A model generated the notes under the pieces. It searched no databases. It was not told the DNA's origin and was given only the letters and a program-made list of their open reading frames with translations. Shown here one piece after another: positions 1 to 12,000 of a stretch of DNA of 64,000 nt (position 1 is the first letter of the stretch; each line of letters opens with the position of its first letter). The DNA comes from Phocoena phocoena (lineage: Eukaryota; Chordata; Mammalia; Artiodactyla; Phocoenidae), in NCBI RefSeq assembly GCF_963924675.1, contig NC_089234.1, positions 60,547,153 through 60,611,152 on the forward strand, given 5' to 3'. The position numbers were made by a program, and so were the translations under genes.

Positions 1-159
1 TGGCTCTTCTCTGCTTTGTACCCCACTTCCATTACATTTTAATGATACTTATGAGGATCCAGCACAGTGCTGGGCACCCCGGAGGCATGCAGTTAGCACG
101 TGTTGAATCACTGGTTGCAGGGAGTGCTTACATCTGCCAGTCCCTGCAGTCAGCACTTT

Positions 160-340
160 ATCCCTGTGGCCTCTTGTGCCCTCCAACAACCTGTGAGATA
201 GTTACCATTACTTTATATTCCACCCTATATAGGACACAGAGGCACAGAGAAGCTGAGTAACTTATCCACGGTCAAATAGCAAGTAAGCAGCAGAGCTGGG
301 ATTTGAACCCAGGTCCTCTAACTCAACTTTGCTTTTTAGA
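160..340 (-). mobile_element. MIR fragment
   Basis: Contains AGGCACAGAGAAGCTGAGTA, a diverged GGTCAAATAGCAAGTAAGC and GGGATTTGAACCCAGGTC, the reverse complement of the MIR core and tRNA-like head. Confidence 0.8.
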
Positions 341-534
341 GAACTCTAAGCCTAACCCTTAGTGGAGATGGAAAAGAAGAGTCTACCCTGGCTTGTGCCC
401 TATGGGCTCAAGGATGCCTGGGCAGGAGCAGCACCTCCTAGGAAGGGGGGGGGCCAAGGCTCTCAGTGTCTTTGGCAGCCTGCCACCAGCCTGGCCTAGC
501 GACCCTCCAGAGCAGCTCTCTACCCAGGAGAGGC

Positions 535-655
535 ATGAGGCCTGGGTTCAGGTTCTGATTCTGCCACTGCCTGGCAACATTATGCCAGGTACGTCACATA
601 ACCTCTCTGAACTTCAGTTTCAGTCTAGGAGACTGAAACGGACACGTGAACATGA
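535..655 (+). mobile_element. MIR fragment
   Basis: Reads as MIR: CCTGGGTTCAGGTTCTGATT, CTGCCACTGCCTGGCAA, CATAACCTCTCTGAACTTCA. An exact 10-bp inverted repeat (617-626 with 630-639) has arisen within it. Confidence 0.7.
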
Positions 656-2114
656 AGACATCTTGTCAGGGGGCTGGGGGGCATCCATTTCAGGTAATAT
701 AGAAAGAAACTCCAACCCCATAGAAAAACCGCCAGATGGATCAGTGTCTCTGGGGCTAGCCCACACCACGCCTCTGGCTCCATGAGAATGACACCGATGT
801 ATGTTTACTAATTCGCTCATTCACTGCAGATCTGAGCACCTCCTCTAGGCCTGTGGCTTCACCATGAACCTGGGGTCTGGCCCAGGGAAACGTCGCCTGC
901 TGGCTACTTAGGATTCTCATGTTTTTATGAACACCAAGTAGGCCAGTAGCAAGTTTCAGCCACAAAGGGCCTCCCTTGTTACCACCCCTCCGCTCTCCCC
1001 ACCCCGCACTGCTGAGCCAGTGCAGGTGTGGGGATGAGCTGCACAGGTGTTCGTGGATAAGTGTGGGTGTGTGAGAAGAGCCCCAAACTGGGTCAGATGG
1101 ATTCCATCATTGGGATCTGGGGATGGGAGGCTGGGTCCTGCCCTGTCCTCCTCCTCTTCCACCTCCACTTTGGGTTCAAATCCACTCCCACGCTGGAGGG
1201 GCTGGCGTCACCCAGAGCAGTGTAGTGCAGTGAGAGCCTCTTGAACAGCCAGTGGGGCTCCAGGCCTTGGGAAGAGAGGGAGAGAAGAGCACTCTTTGCC
1301 TAGAGAGGCCGTCTGAGTCTCCTCTCAACTTCCAGGCAGTCTGCAGGGGATGGCCAGCCAACACCACCCCCTCCATTCTCCAGAAGGTCAGAGGGCTGTC
1401 CGGAGGAGTGGAAGAGCTCTATCCTACCCTGAGCCCCAAGGGCCCTGGGAGGGTGCTCAGCTTGTCTTCCTCCCTGGGGGAGCCACTTCCAGTTTCTGGC
1501 CCTTGATTTTTCCCTTGGTTTAAAAGGCAGCCCTTGTCATTCTGTGACTCCGGAAGATGACGCTAGAGCCCGTCCACAGCCCTCCACCTGCACACACCCC
1601 CCACCCCCCTCAACTGCCCCCTTGCCACAAGCTGAGCAGCAGGACTTTGGGTTTAGGAAAAGGATTTTCTTTTTGCTCCTGAGGAGGTATCTGTGACCAG
1701 GTCAGGGTTGAGTATGTATTAACCAGAGACCAAGAAACCTGAGAAATGAGGCCTAATGGCATCCTGGGGCATACACCAGGCTGAGGATGGCCATACTGCC
1801 GCTGTGTAGGTTCCCTTGTAAGTGTAATGTGGGTCTTCTTAGGGCTATAGACAGGGAAAATGTGTCTAACCTTGGCGGGCAGACCCAGGCCCAGCTGCAA
1901 GCTGTAGGGTGATGTGATTCTTGAAATGTCGCAGCCTCTGACCCCCTGAGGGCTCAGCCAGTGTTCAGTTGTATGTGTAGCCCCTTCCTCGGGGTTGCTG
2001 CAGCACTTATTGGTCATAAACACATTTGGCACATGTTGGTGCTGCTTTGCATCATCACTTATGCTGTGGGCTTGTATCTCAAGAGTCCTCCTGCTGGTGT
2101 TTATCACATTCCTC

Positions 2115-2240
2115 CCAAGGTAAGTCCCTGAGGGTAGGGTCTGGGGATAGACTGCTTTGTGACCTTACCACCCTGTCCTCAGAGCATTGCATGGGGTTTT
2201 TGTGCACACAGTAGGTGCTCAGTATAAGTATATGCACCGT
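2115..2240 (+). mobile_element. L2 3'-end fragment
   Basis: CCCTGAGGGTAGGGTCTGGG through CACAGTAGGTGCTCAGTATA resembles the 3' end of L2 LINEs. Confidence 0.6.
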
Positions 2241-4104
2241 GGAATAGGAAAGGCAGGAAGGGTCTCAACTCACCTGTCCTCTGAGCCCCTCCCTCTTTTT
2301 CCCAGGGAGCAGCACTGTGGATTCAGGAGGTAGAGGGCAAAGGGAGAGCTGGGGCTGAGCCACGCTGACTATTTGGGGTGAGCTCTTCCTCTTTCTGGAC
2401 CCTGAAAGGTTGGCATAGTCACAACTAGAACCCCGGCACCCTGACTCCAATGATTCATTTGTAGGATAAGGGAGTACATACTACTGTGAAGGAACATTAT
2501 CCCGCAGGCCTCCCTGTTCTCCCCTGTGTCTGTGGGCCTGGACCCGGCTGCAGCCAGCCTTCCCCTTTCTCCTGGGAAGTAGGGGGCTCAAAATTTCCCC
2601 CCACCTCAGTGGGCCCACCAAGCAGGTGACCCACCCATCAGACCTGTGGGTGGGTGAGCCCAGGGCTTTCTCAGGTGGAGACCAGGTTCCCTGAGGCAGG
2701 GCATCCTGCCCCTGTGGCTCTCTTCTCTGACATCTGAGAAGAGGTCAAGGCTGCACACAGCAGGAAGGACAAGCCAGGCTGGGCCAGTGTCTTACTCCTG
2801 CTTGGACGCAAGCTGCTGGCTCCTTCCCTGATCCCTTGCTCCCTTGCACAGGTTAGAGGACGTGGAAGAGTCTGAACTTGTTCAGGCTCCTTTTCCCCTC
2901 TTCTCAAAGTTCTCAGTTTAGGAGAGGGGGGGAGCAGAACTGCGGAGCCTCAGCAGCATTAAGCACTGAGCACTGAGCCTCCACGGTTTACAGATAAAGG
3001 AACCGAGCACACCCAAGCCCATGTGCTCTTTCACAACCCCATGTCTGTGTTTCCTTAGCTCCAGTGTCTGGCCCTCCTCAGAGATCCCTGGGATTTAAAT
3101 CCTGCCCCCCACTCATGTTCCAGAAAGGAAACAGAGGTCCTGAGGCAGCTCAGAACAGAACTCCAGGCCCACCCTCCCCTATACCTCTCTCTTGTTCTCT
3201 GCCCTCTATGGACCCCTGGGGCCACTGCCTGAACCAGAAACCCAAAGACTGGGGCCGAGATGCCCCTGGAGCTGTGGAGAGCTCAGGCCCCGCGGAGTGT
3301 GGGGATGGGGGTCAGCGCGGACATACCTGAGGCCAGGTGGAGCTCCTGGCATGCTGGCAGTGATAAGCACATTTTTGTCCTCCAAGGAAATTCCTCTGAG
3401 CAGAGAGGAGGTGGGAGGCGGGGAGTCTGCCAGATGCCTGACTCCGTCTGTTTGTCCAGACCTAACAGCCTCTGCCGCTCCCTCTGAGAGAGGGGCAAAT
3501 ATTTAATGACTGCCCCCCTCCCAGCCTCCTCCATGTGGAGGGTGCCGCCCCCTCAAGATGCCTTCTGCCTGGGCCTGTGACAGGGGTGTCAGGCCTCAGC
3601 TGAGAAGGAGCCAGGCGGGCCCCACTTTACCCCTGCTTGTTCCTGTCTGGGTCCTTCCCTCTGTGCTCCCCGGCTCTTTGCAGGGAGAGGTAGGAGGAGC
3701 CCCCAGCTACAAGTTCCCCACTCCTGGGCCTTCTCAGTGGACTGGGTTGCATCAGAGGTTCCCTCGCCTGAGGAATGAGGCCAAAATAATGCTGGCTACG
3801 GGGCCTTTCAGAGGTTGAGAGAGGCCTGGCCCACTTCCATTTTTAGAGGTTCTCGATCTATTAAGAAATGAAGAAGTGCCATAATAGGGTTACAGAAGTT
3901 ATGGTTTCTTTAAAGTCTCATGATGCACATCTTTTGGTCCTGTCGGTGTGCCTCTGGCTGTAGCGCCTCAATTGGAGACGTCAGAAGTCTGCGTTTGAGG
4001 CTCCTTGTGACTGTGAGACCCAGAAGTGCCTCTTGTCCACCTTGTCCCCCAGACTCCCACCGTATGTGCCGAAGAACCCAGCTTCAGTGCTCCTGTTTCG
4101 TGAG

Positions 4105-4260
4105 TTTTGCAAGTATAGAGCTTCACAGTTTACAAAGTGCTCTCACAGCTGTTATCGCACTGGGTCCCTCCGCAGCTCAGGGAGGAAGGCAAGGGAGTCA
4201 CCCTTACTTTATAGGCAAGGGAAGGGGCTCCAGTGAGGGCAAGGCTCTCTAGGCCACAGT
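4105..4260 (-). mobile_element. MIR/MIR3-like fragment
   Basis: CTTCACAGTTTACAAAGTGC followed by TCACAGCTGTTATCGCACTG and a diverged TTTATAGGCAAGG block matches the inverted tail-half of MIR-type SINEs. Confidence 0.55.
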
Positions 4261-4504
4261 CTTGTTGGCAGTCAGAGGCCAGGCCAGTACCCAGTGCCCT
4301 GATTCAACGCCAGGGCGAGGGTGGGGGGTGTCAGTCTTTCCATCACACGGTGCTGCAAAGAGGCAGGTGGAGATTTGCCCAGGTAGTTTCTAGCCCTGGG
4401 GCGCTGCTCTTCTGCGTGATTCACTGCTGTGTCCCATCCTCCCCACCAGATGGAGAGGCTGGGGGAGATTGGGTTAATTCAAGCTGTGAAGTGAGCGGGT
4501 GATT

Positions 4505-4670
4505 TGGGTGCTAATTAAAATGACAGGAAGTAAACAGCGCTTGGAAACACCCAGCATGTGCCCCCTAAGCCCGACTAGGCTTGCGCACTCACTGCCGTTT
4601 CTCCCCCAGCTTGGCACAGTGGGCCCTGTCTCCATGGCAACCGGGCTGAGCTGCTGAGATCAAAGCAGGA
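4505..4670. promoter_or_regulatory. Candidate intronic regulatory element
   Basis: Dense transcription-factor-like motifs in unique sequence: TAATTA (4512-4517), a TGACAG/AGGAAG pair, GTAAACA forkhead-like (4530-4536), CCATGGCAAC RFX half-site (4632-4641) and AGATCAAAG, a full TCF/LEF match (4657-4665). Function is inferred from motif density only. Confidence 0.35.
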
Positions 4671-4914
4671 GATGGGTTAGCTCCAAACCAGCCGTACCAG
4701 GGGCGGGTGAAGAGGGTTCTGGAAATGCCTGGAGAAGGGGGGCCCCCAGGTGTCTTCCCCCACCACTGCCAGTCTCTCCACTCTGCTTACAAGACTCCCT
4801 GCCTAGGGGTTGGAGCAGAGCTGGTGTGGTGGGAGAAACCACCCATGGGCTGGGATTGGGCCTCCTGGGTCCAGTCGTGGCCCGGGACTTTCTTTATCTG
4901 CGAAAATTTATGGA

Positions 4915-5178
4915 GCAATACAGGGTCCTGGTTAGGGGCACAGATTCTGGAATCCCAGTTCTAGGGGTACCAATACTCTTCTGCTGTGCTGTTGATGTGT
5001 GATCCTGTATAAGTCACTTAACCTCTCCAAGCCTCAATTTTATCACCTGAGAAATAGGATGATAATAGTGATTTTCTCTTAAATTCTCATGAAGAGTAAA
5101 ATGAGCCAATGAGTGCAAAGTGCATAGCGCAATGCCTGCCACATAGTAATTGCTCAAAAGATGTTAGCTATTATTAGT
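4915..5178 (+). mobile_element. MIR, nearly full length
   Basis: Head-to-tail MIR order is visible: GTTAGGGGCACAGATTCTGG, GTCACTTAACCTCTCCAAGC, TCATGAAGAGTAAAATGAGC, GCCTGCCACATAGTAATTGC, AGCTATTATTAG. Confidence 0.85.
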
Positions 5179-5389
5179 GTATTTTTACTATTGCTAGGTG
5201 CTGGGCATAGAAAGGTGAACTTTATATGGTCTCTGCCCTCGAGGAACTGGCCACCTAAATAGGGCAGAAGCAATGGCATTGCTTGGTGTAACCAGAGCAA
5301 TAATAACTTCTACTAGGTGCAGTCCACCTGAAGGAAAACTAGATACGGGGCGAGGTTAGGGAAGATGAAGTGTGAAAGCCAGGTTTTGA

Positions 5390-5840
5390 AAGATAAATAG
5401 AAGTTCAGGGGCTGGGTGCAAACATATATTCCAGAGAGGGAAGAAGGCTGTGCCGAGGCCTGGCCAGAGTGATACATCCACTGGAAGGACATGGGGACAG
5501 GAAGAGACTCAGAGAAGATGGGCTTTCTTCTGTAGGTGACAGGGAACCCTGTGAGGGTTTTTAAATATAATATTTATTGTGGTTTTTTTCCCCCTTCATT
5601 ACAAAAGTAATACATGTTCATTTTAGAAATTTTAGAAACTTGGAAAAAGGCAGAAAGATGCCCAGATTCTCTACTCCTCTCCCCCAGAGGAAACTACTGT
5701 TAACATTTTGATATGAATGCTTTTTACCTAATCATCTTTAAACATTTTTTTTTCAAAATAAGAGCAAGCTATATATTTAGCAAAGGGTTTTAAGGTGGGA
5801 GAAACATGATCAGAATTATCTTCTAGACAGATCCCTGTGG
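5390..5840 (+). mobile_element. Old interspersed repeat with internal insertion
   Basis: 5390-5570 and 5780-5840 read like one widespread mammalian repeat (GAGGGAAGAAGGCTGTGCCG, AACCCTGTGAGGGTTTTTAA, then GGGTTTTAAGGTGGGAGAAA), split by an AT-rich 5575-5775 block resembling an old L1 3' end. Family names not assigned. Confidence 0.45.
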
Positions 5841-7436
5841 CTGCAGGGGTGTGGAAGATGGGCGGGGTCAGGGAGAGCCCAGAGGAGACCCTGCAGTAAG
5901 TGAGGCCGGGGTTGCTAGGGTGGGACCAGTGGGCATGGTGAGGGGAAGGCAGGCTGGAGAGAGAGCAGGAGGTGGAGTGGACAGGACTCTCCTCACACCC
6001 CACTGGTCTCTAGCTCTCCCAGTGGTGACCACTCTCTTCTCCATTTGCAGGGGCCCCTCATGTGGCCTCTCCCTGCCCATTTCCTGTCCCTCCACCATTT
6101 TTTCCACCTGAAGTCTCTGGTCTCTTCTGCTATAACAGCTTTTATTTGTTGAGTATTTTGTGGACACCAGGCACCCTTCAGATACCATCTCCTTTCATCT
6201 CTGAGCGGTCCAGGAGTTAGGTGCTGAGCTCCTACAGGCCGAGGTGCTTGCCCGAGGTACGCTGGTAAGGGAGCATGGGCTTCTGTGGGACTCCAGGGCC
6301 CTCTCTCCCCCTCATCCCGCTCTTTGGCTGGCTGCTCCCATTCTCCTGGAACTGAGGGTCCTGGGATCCAGAACCACTTTGGCCTCCCTCAACCTCATCC
6401 ACCACAGTGGAGACAAGGAGCTTAGCTAGAACCCAGGGCAACCCTTGTATACAAAAGGGGCTCAATCCCTGTATCCTGAATCAGGGGGAGTCTTAGCCTC
6501 ACTTGGGCTGGGGTGGGTGGAGATGGCTCCCCACCAGGGCTCTCGCAAAGCAGCTGGATGATGAAATAGCCCTTTCTTTGAACTCTCTCTTCCCCCAGCC
6601 CACTCCCCCCTGGATTTCTAATCAGAAATTTTTGGTATTGACCTTTGAGAACCTTCTTTGTTCTGAGTCCCAAAGGCTTCTGCTCACAGCCTGGTTGGAG
6701 GTTAAGGCATTAGGTTAGGTCCAGAGTGAGGGGGAGAATGAGCAGGCGTCAGGGCCCTCGGCTAACACCCCTCCCTGCTCCAGTCCAGCTGTGGGTGGGT
6801 TCTGGGGCACACAGACCTTGTTGGTTGAAAGCAGGTGACTCACACAAGCCACTTGCCCCGTCCTCTTCACAACCTCATGCCCACTCCCCTTCCAGAGGAT
6901 GATGGAGCAGATGTGAAGACCCCAACTCCATGAAGGCCAGTCCCTACTTTTGCCCCAACTTGTAACCCTGGCCTCCACCACTTGGCCATGCTCAGCCTCA
7001 TTTCCCATCTGTGGTGAGTGGACACCAGGTGAGGGACCCCTCCACCCTGATGAGTTCCTGGAGAAGAAGGGCTGGGTCTGGGCTAGGTTCCTTTGGCCCT
7101 GGCATAAGGGGAAATTATGCCGCAGTTCCCTGTCGGCTGCCTGGCGGTCTTCTTAGAAGCTTGCCCAGGGGCTCAAGAGGGTTCCAGCCACGTCCCGTGG
7201 AATTGGGTGGGTGCCTGAGCCAGTAACCTGGGCTGGTCTGTTGAGTGTCCAGGGGGCCGCCCAGGCCAGGTTCTCCAGAAGCCCCTCCTGTGGCTTTCCT
7301 CCTGCTGCTCCTGGGTCCAAGGACTGCAGGACACTTGGCTGCTTGGACACATATGTGGGTTGTTACTTAGTTTCTAGATAAAAACCAACTGGCATTGGGT
7401 GAACTGTCTTGAAGTGCCCTTTCCTACGAACACCCA

Positions 7437-7605
7437 GCACACACTGTTGCTTCACGTGTGTGCATGGGTACAGATGCTCACAGACGAGGACACGCATGCC
7501 TGCACACACAGGTGCTTTGGGACACACGCCCATGAGTGTGCACGTGTGAAGACCCAAATGAATGCACACACGTGTGTGTGTGCAGAAGCACACACTCAGG
7601 TTTGC
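7437..7605. repeat. Degenerate CA/TG-rich tract
   Basis: Imperfect CACA/TGTG and CATG repeats over about 170 bp, with an exact 14-bp palindrome CACACACGTGTGTG at 7565-7578 containing an E-box. Short open frames rich in His, Cys and Thr here are repeat artefacts. Confidence 0.8.
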
Positions 7606-8319
7606 ACCTGACCCCAGCGTGCTCTACCTGGGTCTGACGCCAACTGCTTGATCAGCATGGCCCCTCTCTGGCCTTTGCCCAGGAGGCTGTGTTGATAAGG
7701 ACTCTTGCCCCTGCCTGTTCCTGATGCTTGTCAACTTCCAGGGGACACATCAGAGGCCTCAGAGCCCTTGGGCTTTCAAGGCCCTCTGGGTGCCCTCTGG
7801 TGCAGGACCCCCATGCCCTCTTCCCCAGGCCTGACAGGAGTCTGGTCCCTTCCCACCCCTACCCCACAGTGTGGCCTCTGCCCTCATCCTTGCATAGTTT
7901 TGATCCTTGGGTGGGACTCACGACGAGGAGGCAGCTGCACGTGGCTTCTCCTGCCCCTTGTCCTCCAGCACCTGGAGCCCCATGCAGAGGAGGCCGGCAG
8001 CTGGCTCCTTGGCACTGCCAGCCTCCAGTCCAGAGAAGCCCTCTCCCGCCTGCCTGGCAGAGCTGCTACTGGGAGCACCTTGGGAGCTGTTTACTGGTTT
8101 TCAGCTGCTGCCTCCACCCCACAGGAGAAAGTGGGGAAACCAGAAGAGCTGGGGTTTTATGCCAGTGAGCTAGGCTGGGTGGGAGCTGCTCTGCCTCTGG
8201 CCACTGCGGGGTCCACAGGCCCAGGGGAGGGACTTGCAGCCGGAGGAGGGTGAGGAGAGAGCTCCCGTGTGCCCTGGGTGCCCGACAGTGTGCGGTATCC
8301 AGAAGAGAGGTCTGTGCTG

Positions 8320-8465
8320 GGCATTGGGTGACCTGGGTTCTGAGACGGTGGGACTTGGGTCAGGTCATTTCTTGTCTCTGGACTTCCCGGCCTCTCCTGC
8401 ACATAGAAGGGGCTGGGACAGATGACCTCAGAGGGCCTTTTCAGGATCTTCTGAGTCTGAGGATT
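8320..8465 (+). mobile_element. MIR-like fragment
   Basis: GTGACCTGGGTTCTGAGACG, GGTCAGGTCATTTCTTGTCT and GGGACAGATGACCTCAGAGG follow MIR order but are strongly diverged. Confidence 0.45.
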
Positions 8466-9065
8466 TGCAGCTGGACGATGGTAACTGAGTAAGCTGTTGG
8501 GAGGGGCCATGGTCCCCCTTTCTCTCAGTGCACCATCTGAGTTCTGCACGCAAGTCAGACCTTGACTGAAAAACAGGTGTCAGGGGAGGGGACTGCCTAG
8601 GAAGGGAGGGGCCCTGGTAGAAGGAGAGAGGGTGTTTCTGGAACAGCCAGGGCATAGGCATGAGAATCACTTCCCAGGCAGTATGGGCCCCTCAGACATC
8701 TGTCCTGATGGTGGGGTGAGGGCTTGTTCCTTTGGGACCAGCTTCAGGGCCTGAAGTAGAGGGATGGGGCCTCACCCTTAAAGCCATGGGCCTCACCTCT
8801 ACTGCTCCTAAGGCCAGCCCTGAGCGGGCCCCGGCCTCAAGCTCTCTTTTGTAAAGACATAGGAGTACTGTTCTCCAGTTGGAGGCCATAGAGGTCAGAG
8901 GATGGTAGCAATCAAAGACCATTGCCCAGCATCCACAGTCACGTGATGAGGCCTGGGGAACCCTGACCACATGGTCTGAGGGTAGGCCTCACACTAAAAT
9001 ACTCGTCTCTCCCTCTCTCCTCCTGCTCCGGTTCCCGTGGCCTGCTGCTGCTTGCTGATCCCCAG

Positions 9066-9074
9066 GAGGTAGAG
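9066..9074 (+). CDS. SPOCK2: SPOCK2 9-nt microexon (Glu-Val-Glu)
   Basis: GAGGTAGAG sits between acceptor ATCCCCAG and donor GTGAGTG and encodes EVE. It is phase 0 on both sides, so inclusion or skipping keeps frame. It supplies the EVE that precedes DDY in testican-2, residues missing from the next exon. The acceptor tract is rich in TGC (CTGCTGCTGCTTGCTGAT), as in neural microexons. It is far too short for any ORF finder. The upstream exon is outside the window, so the junction on that side is inferred. Confidence 0.85.
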
Positions 9075-12000
9075 GTGAGTGCTGCCTGGGGCTCCACTGC
9101 ATATGTGTCTGCAGCTACACACCCCACTCTCTTCTCTTCCCACTTGCACACTCACCCCAGTTTCTCCTCCCCTGCGTCATCCAGTGTGGGAAGGGGGGTG
9201 TGGAATAAGGAGATAAGGGAATAGGGGAGAGGCCGGAAGAGATTCTGGACATGGGTTTAGGGGGATCGAGGTCTGGGGGAGGCAGCTGGCAGGGCCTGGG
9301 TGGACAGGGGTCATCTGGGAAACCACGAGGATGGTGGCAGTTGGCATGCGGAAGCAGTGGCCCAGGCTTCGTTGGCTCTGGAGTTGAACTTCGGCTCTAG
9401 GATGTAAATCTTAGCCCTTCCCTTCTCCCTCACCTGCTCTGTCCTTCCCTAGGACGACTACATCAGGAGCTGGGAAGACAGTCAGCAAGGAGATGAAGGT
9501 AACATGCCCCTCCCACATTGGGGAAGGTGACTGACACCCATGAGGACTTGAGACCAGAGGGCAAGTCCTGATCATGGCTTTGGAGGCTCCTTGGGGAGCC
9601 AGACCAAATGGGGATGGAATTTCCAAGCCGAGGAGCTCTGGTTATCAAGGGCTGATAGAGAGAGGGGCTTCCCAGCTCAGAAGGGGGGCTGGGGGCTCCT
9701 GGGCTCTCTAACAGGTGACCTGTGTCCTAACTCTGTGTCCCTGCAGCCCTGGATACCACCAAGGACCCCTGCCAGAAGGTGAAGTGCAGCCGTCACAAAG
9801 TGTGCATTGCCCAGGGCTACCAGCGGGCAATGTGCATCAGCCGCAAGAAGCTGGAGCACAGGTGAGGGCCTTGGGGAGGTGGGAGGCCTGGAGGGGGTTT
9901 GCTTAAAGAGCAAGGGCTTAACTAATACATAGGAGAGGATCAGTTATCTTTTGCTTCGGAACAAACTACTCCAAAGCTTAGTGGCTTAAAACAACAAATG
10001 TGTGTTATCTCACACAGTTTCTGTCAGGAATCAGATGTGGTTCTGTTGGATGGTTCTGGCTTAGGGACTGTCAGGAGGTTACAGTCAAGATGCTGGCTGA
10101 GGCTGCATCATCTGAAGGCTGCACTCAGGCTGGAGGATCCACTTCCAAGCTCACTCACTTGGCTGTTGGCCCTAGTCAAGGGGACCTCTCCATAGGGCTG
10201 CTTGAGTGTCCTCACAACATGGCAGCTGGCTTCCTGTAAGGCAAGTCATTCAAGGGAGAAAGAGCAAGGAGGAAGCCACATTTATGACTTAGTCTTAGAA
10301 GTCACACATTGTTACTTCTGCCACCTCTATTTGTTAAGAGCGAGTCTTAAGTACTGCCACACTCTAGGGGAGGGGAATTAGGTTCCATGTTTTGAAGGGA
10401 GGAGTGTCAAAGAATCTGTGGACATATTTCAAAACCACCACACTGTATGAGATCAGACACCAAACTGTGGGACCCAGGGAAAAGCACATTTCCCTTCTGG
10501 GCCTCGGTGTCCATATCCGTAAGACAAATAGGTTGGCCCAGATAGTTTGAGGTTCCTTCCAGCTCTGACATGGAGCCACTTCATGAAATATTTAAGGTTG
10601 TAGCTTCTGAGGCTTTTAGAGGAGGGAAGGAGTGAGGGGCATTTGAGGCCTTAGCTCCAGCCCAAGGACAAGACCCTGCCTGACTCCAAGACCCCCTGGA
10701 GAAGGTCCCATTTCCCTCCCTTTCTCCTTAATCATAGAATCAGAGACCGGAGACTTGGGGTTGCAATCTTAGATGCCTGTAGGGGCCCGGCAGGTAATGT
10801 AAATGCATGAAGAGAGCTTGGTGACAGACCACTCTGGTGAGCCCAGGCCTTGTGGAAATGCAGGACCAGGACTCCCATATCTTCCATTTTAACTAGGCCA
10901 GAAATCCAGGGTTTTTTATGTGAACTCTTCCATTTTGCAAATGTTCATGAATAACCCAATTAAAAACAAAAACCCTTGGTGGTCAAACAAAATGATCCTA
11001 CAGGCCAGATGTGACCCATGGGCCATCAGTTTGCAATCTTTGATTTGGTCTTACCCCTTACGCAAGTGTGAGTCCCTTTTACATCTTACACTTGGGCCTG
11101 GAGTTGCAACCTGAGGGCCCTGCTGGAAAGGGGAAGCTGGGGGTCTATACCCTGCCCTGTTGGTTCCACCTTTATGAGCTAGAAGAGGGTCTGGCTGGGG
11201 GTGATGGGAGGTGGGCAGGGGCAGGGAGGCAGCTGCATCTACTACAGATCACCAAGAGCAACTTCTTTTTGGAACCAGTCTCCTGAAACCTCCCTTGCCC
11301 TGTCCGTCTCTCATTTTTGCTTCCACCCCTGTGCCCTCCCATTCTGCTCCTCCTGTAGGATCAAGCAGCCTGCCCTGAAACTACATGGAAACAAAGACAA
11401 CATGTGTAAGCCCTGTCACATGGCCCACCTTGCCTCCGTCTGCGGCTCTGATGGCCACACTTACAGCTCAGTGGTGAGAAGCCCTGGCCCCAGGAGGGGT
11501 GGGGGTGGGGTGCACTGGAGTCCGCAGGGAGCAGAGAGGACAGCTCAGCTGGGCCTTCTGTGGGGCTCCCAGTACTGCTGTGGGGCCACATGCACTTGTC
11601 AGCGCATTCAGCGTGGCCGACCACAGCAGGGGCACCAAGCCCAGGAGTCTGAGCCAGACCCTGCCCCTGACCTCGGGCAGGTGCAGGTGGGGGCTGGGGC
11701 CTGGAGGAGACCGGTAACTGCAAGTCAGAGTAAGTGAGGAAAGGGCCTCATGAAAGTATGGAGGGCAATGGAAGGAAGGAGCTCCGTCGTCTAGGTGCTG
11801 GGGGTTGAAATCTTCCCATGGGTGGATATCCACGTGGACAGGATGGTTCACCAGCAAGCACCAGGCATTCTGGGGCAGGAGGAAGTAATCCTCCGTGAGA
11901 CGACAATGTGGGAGGGAACAGTGGTTGGGTGAATGAATTCCAACTTGATGGGATTTTTGTGAGGGTTAAATGAGACAGTATTTGTGAAAGCATTTTATAA

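Larger units (their letters stand above)
1..9065 (+). other. SPOCK2: SPOCK2 upstream intron (partial)
   Basis: Intronic because the microexon at 9066 needs an exon further upstream. I looked for the preceding exon (residues like DEQWL...HWNRFRD) and did not find it. The stretch is GC-moderate and mostly unique, with old MIR/L2 remnants (listed separately) and no young SINE or L1. No other gene is supported; open frames here have no recognisable domains. Confidence 0.8.

Noticed and set aside
1..9065. The SPOCK2 exon preceding the microexon (DEQWL to RFRD region) and signal-peptide exon
   Set aside because: Looked for the expected coding words and found none; they must be upstream of the window.
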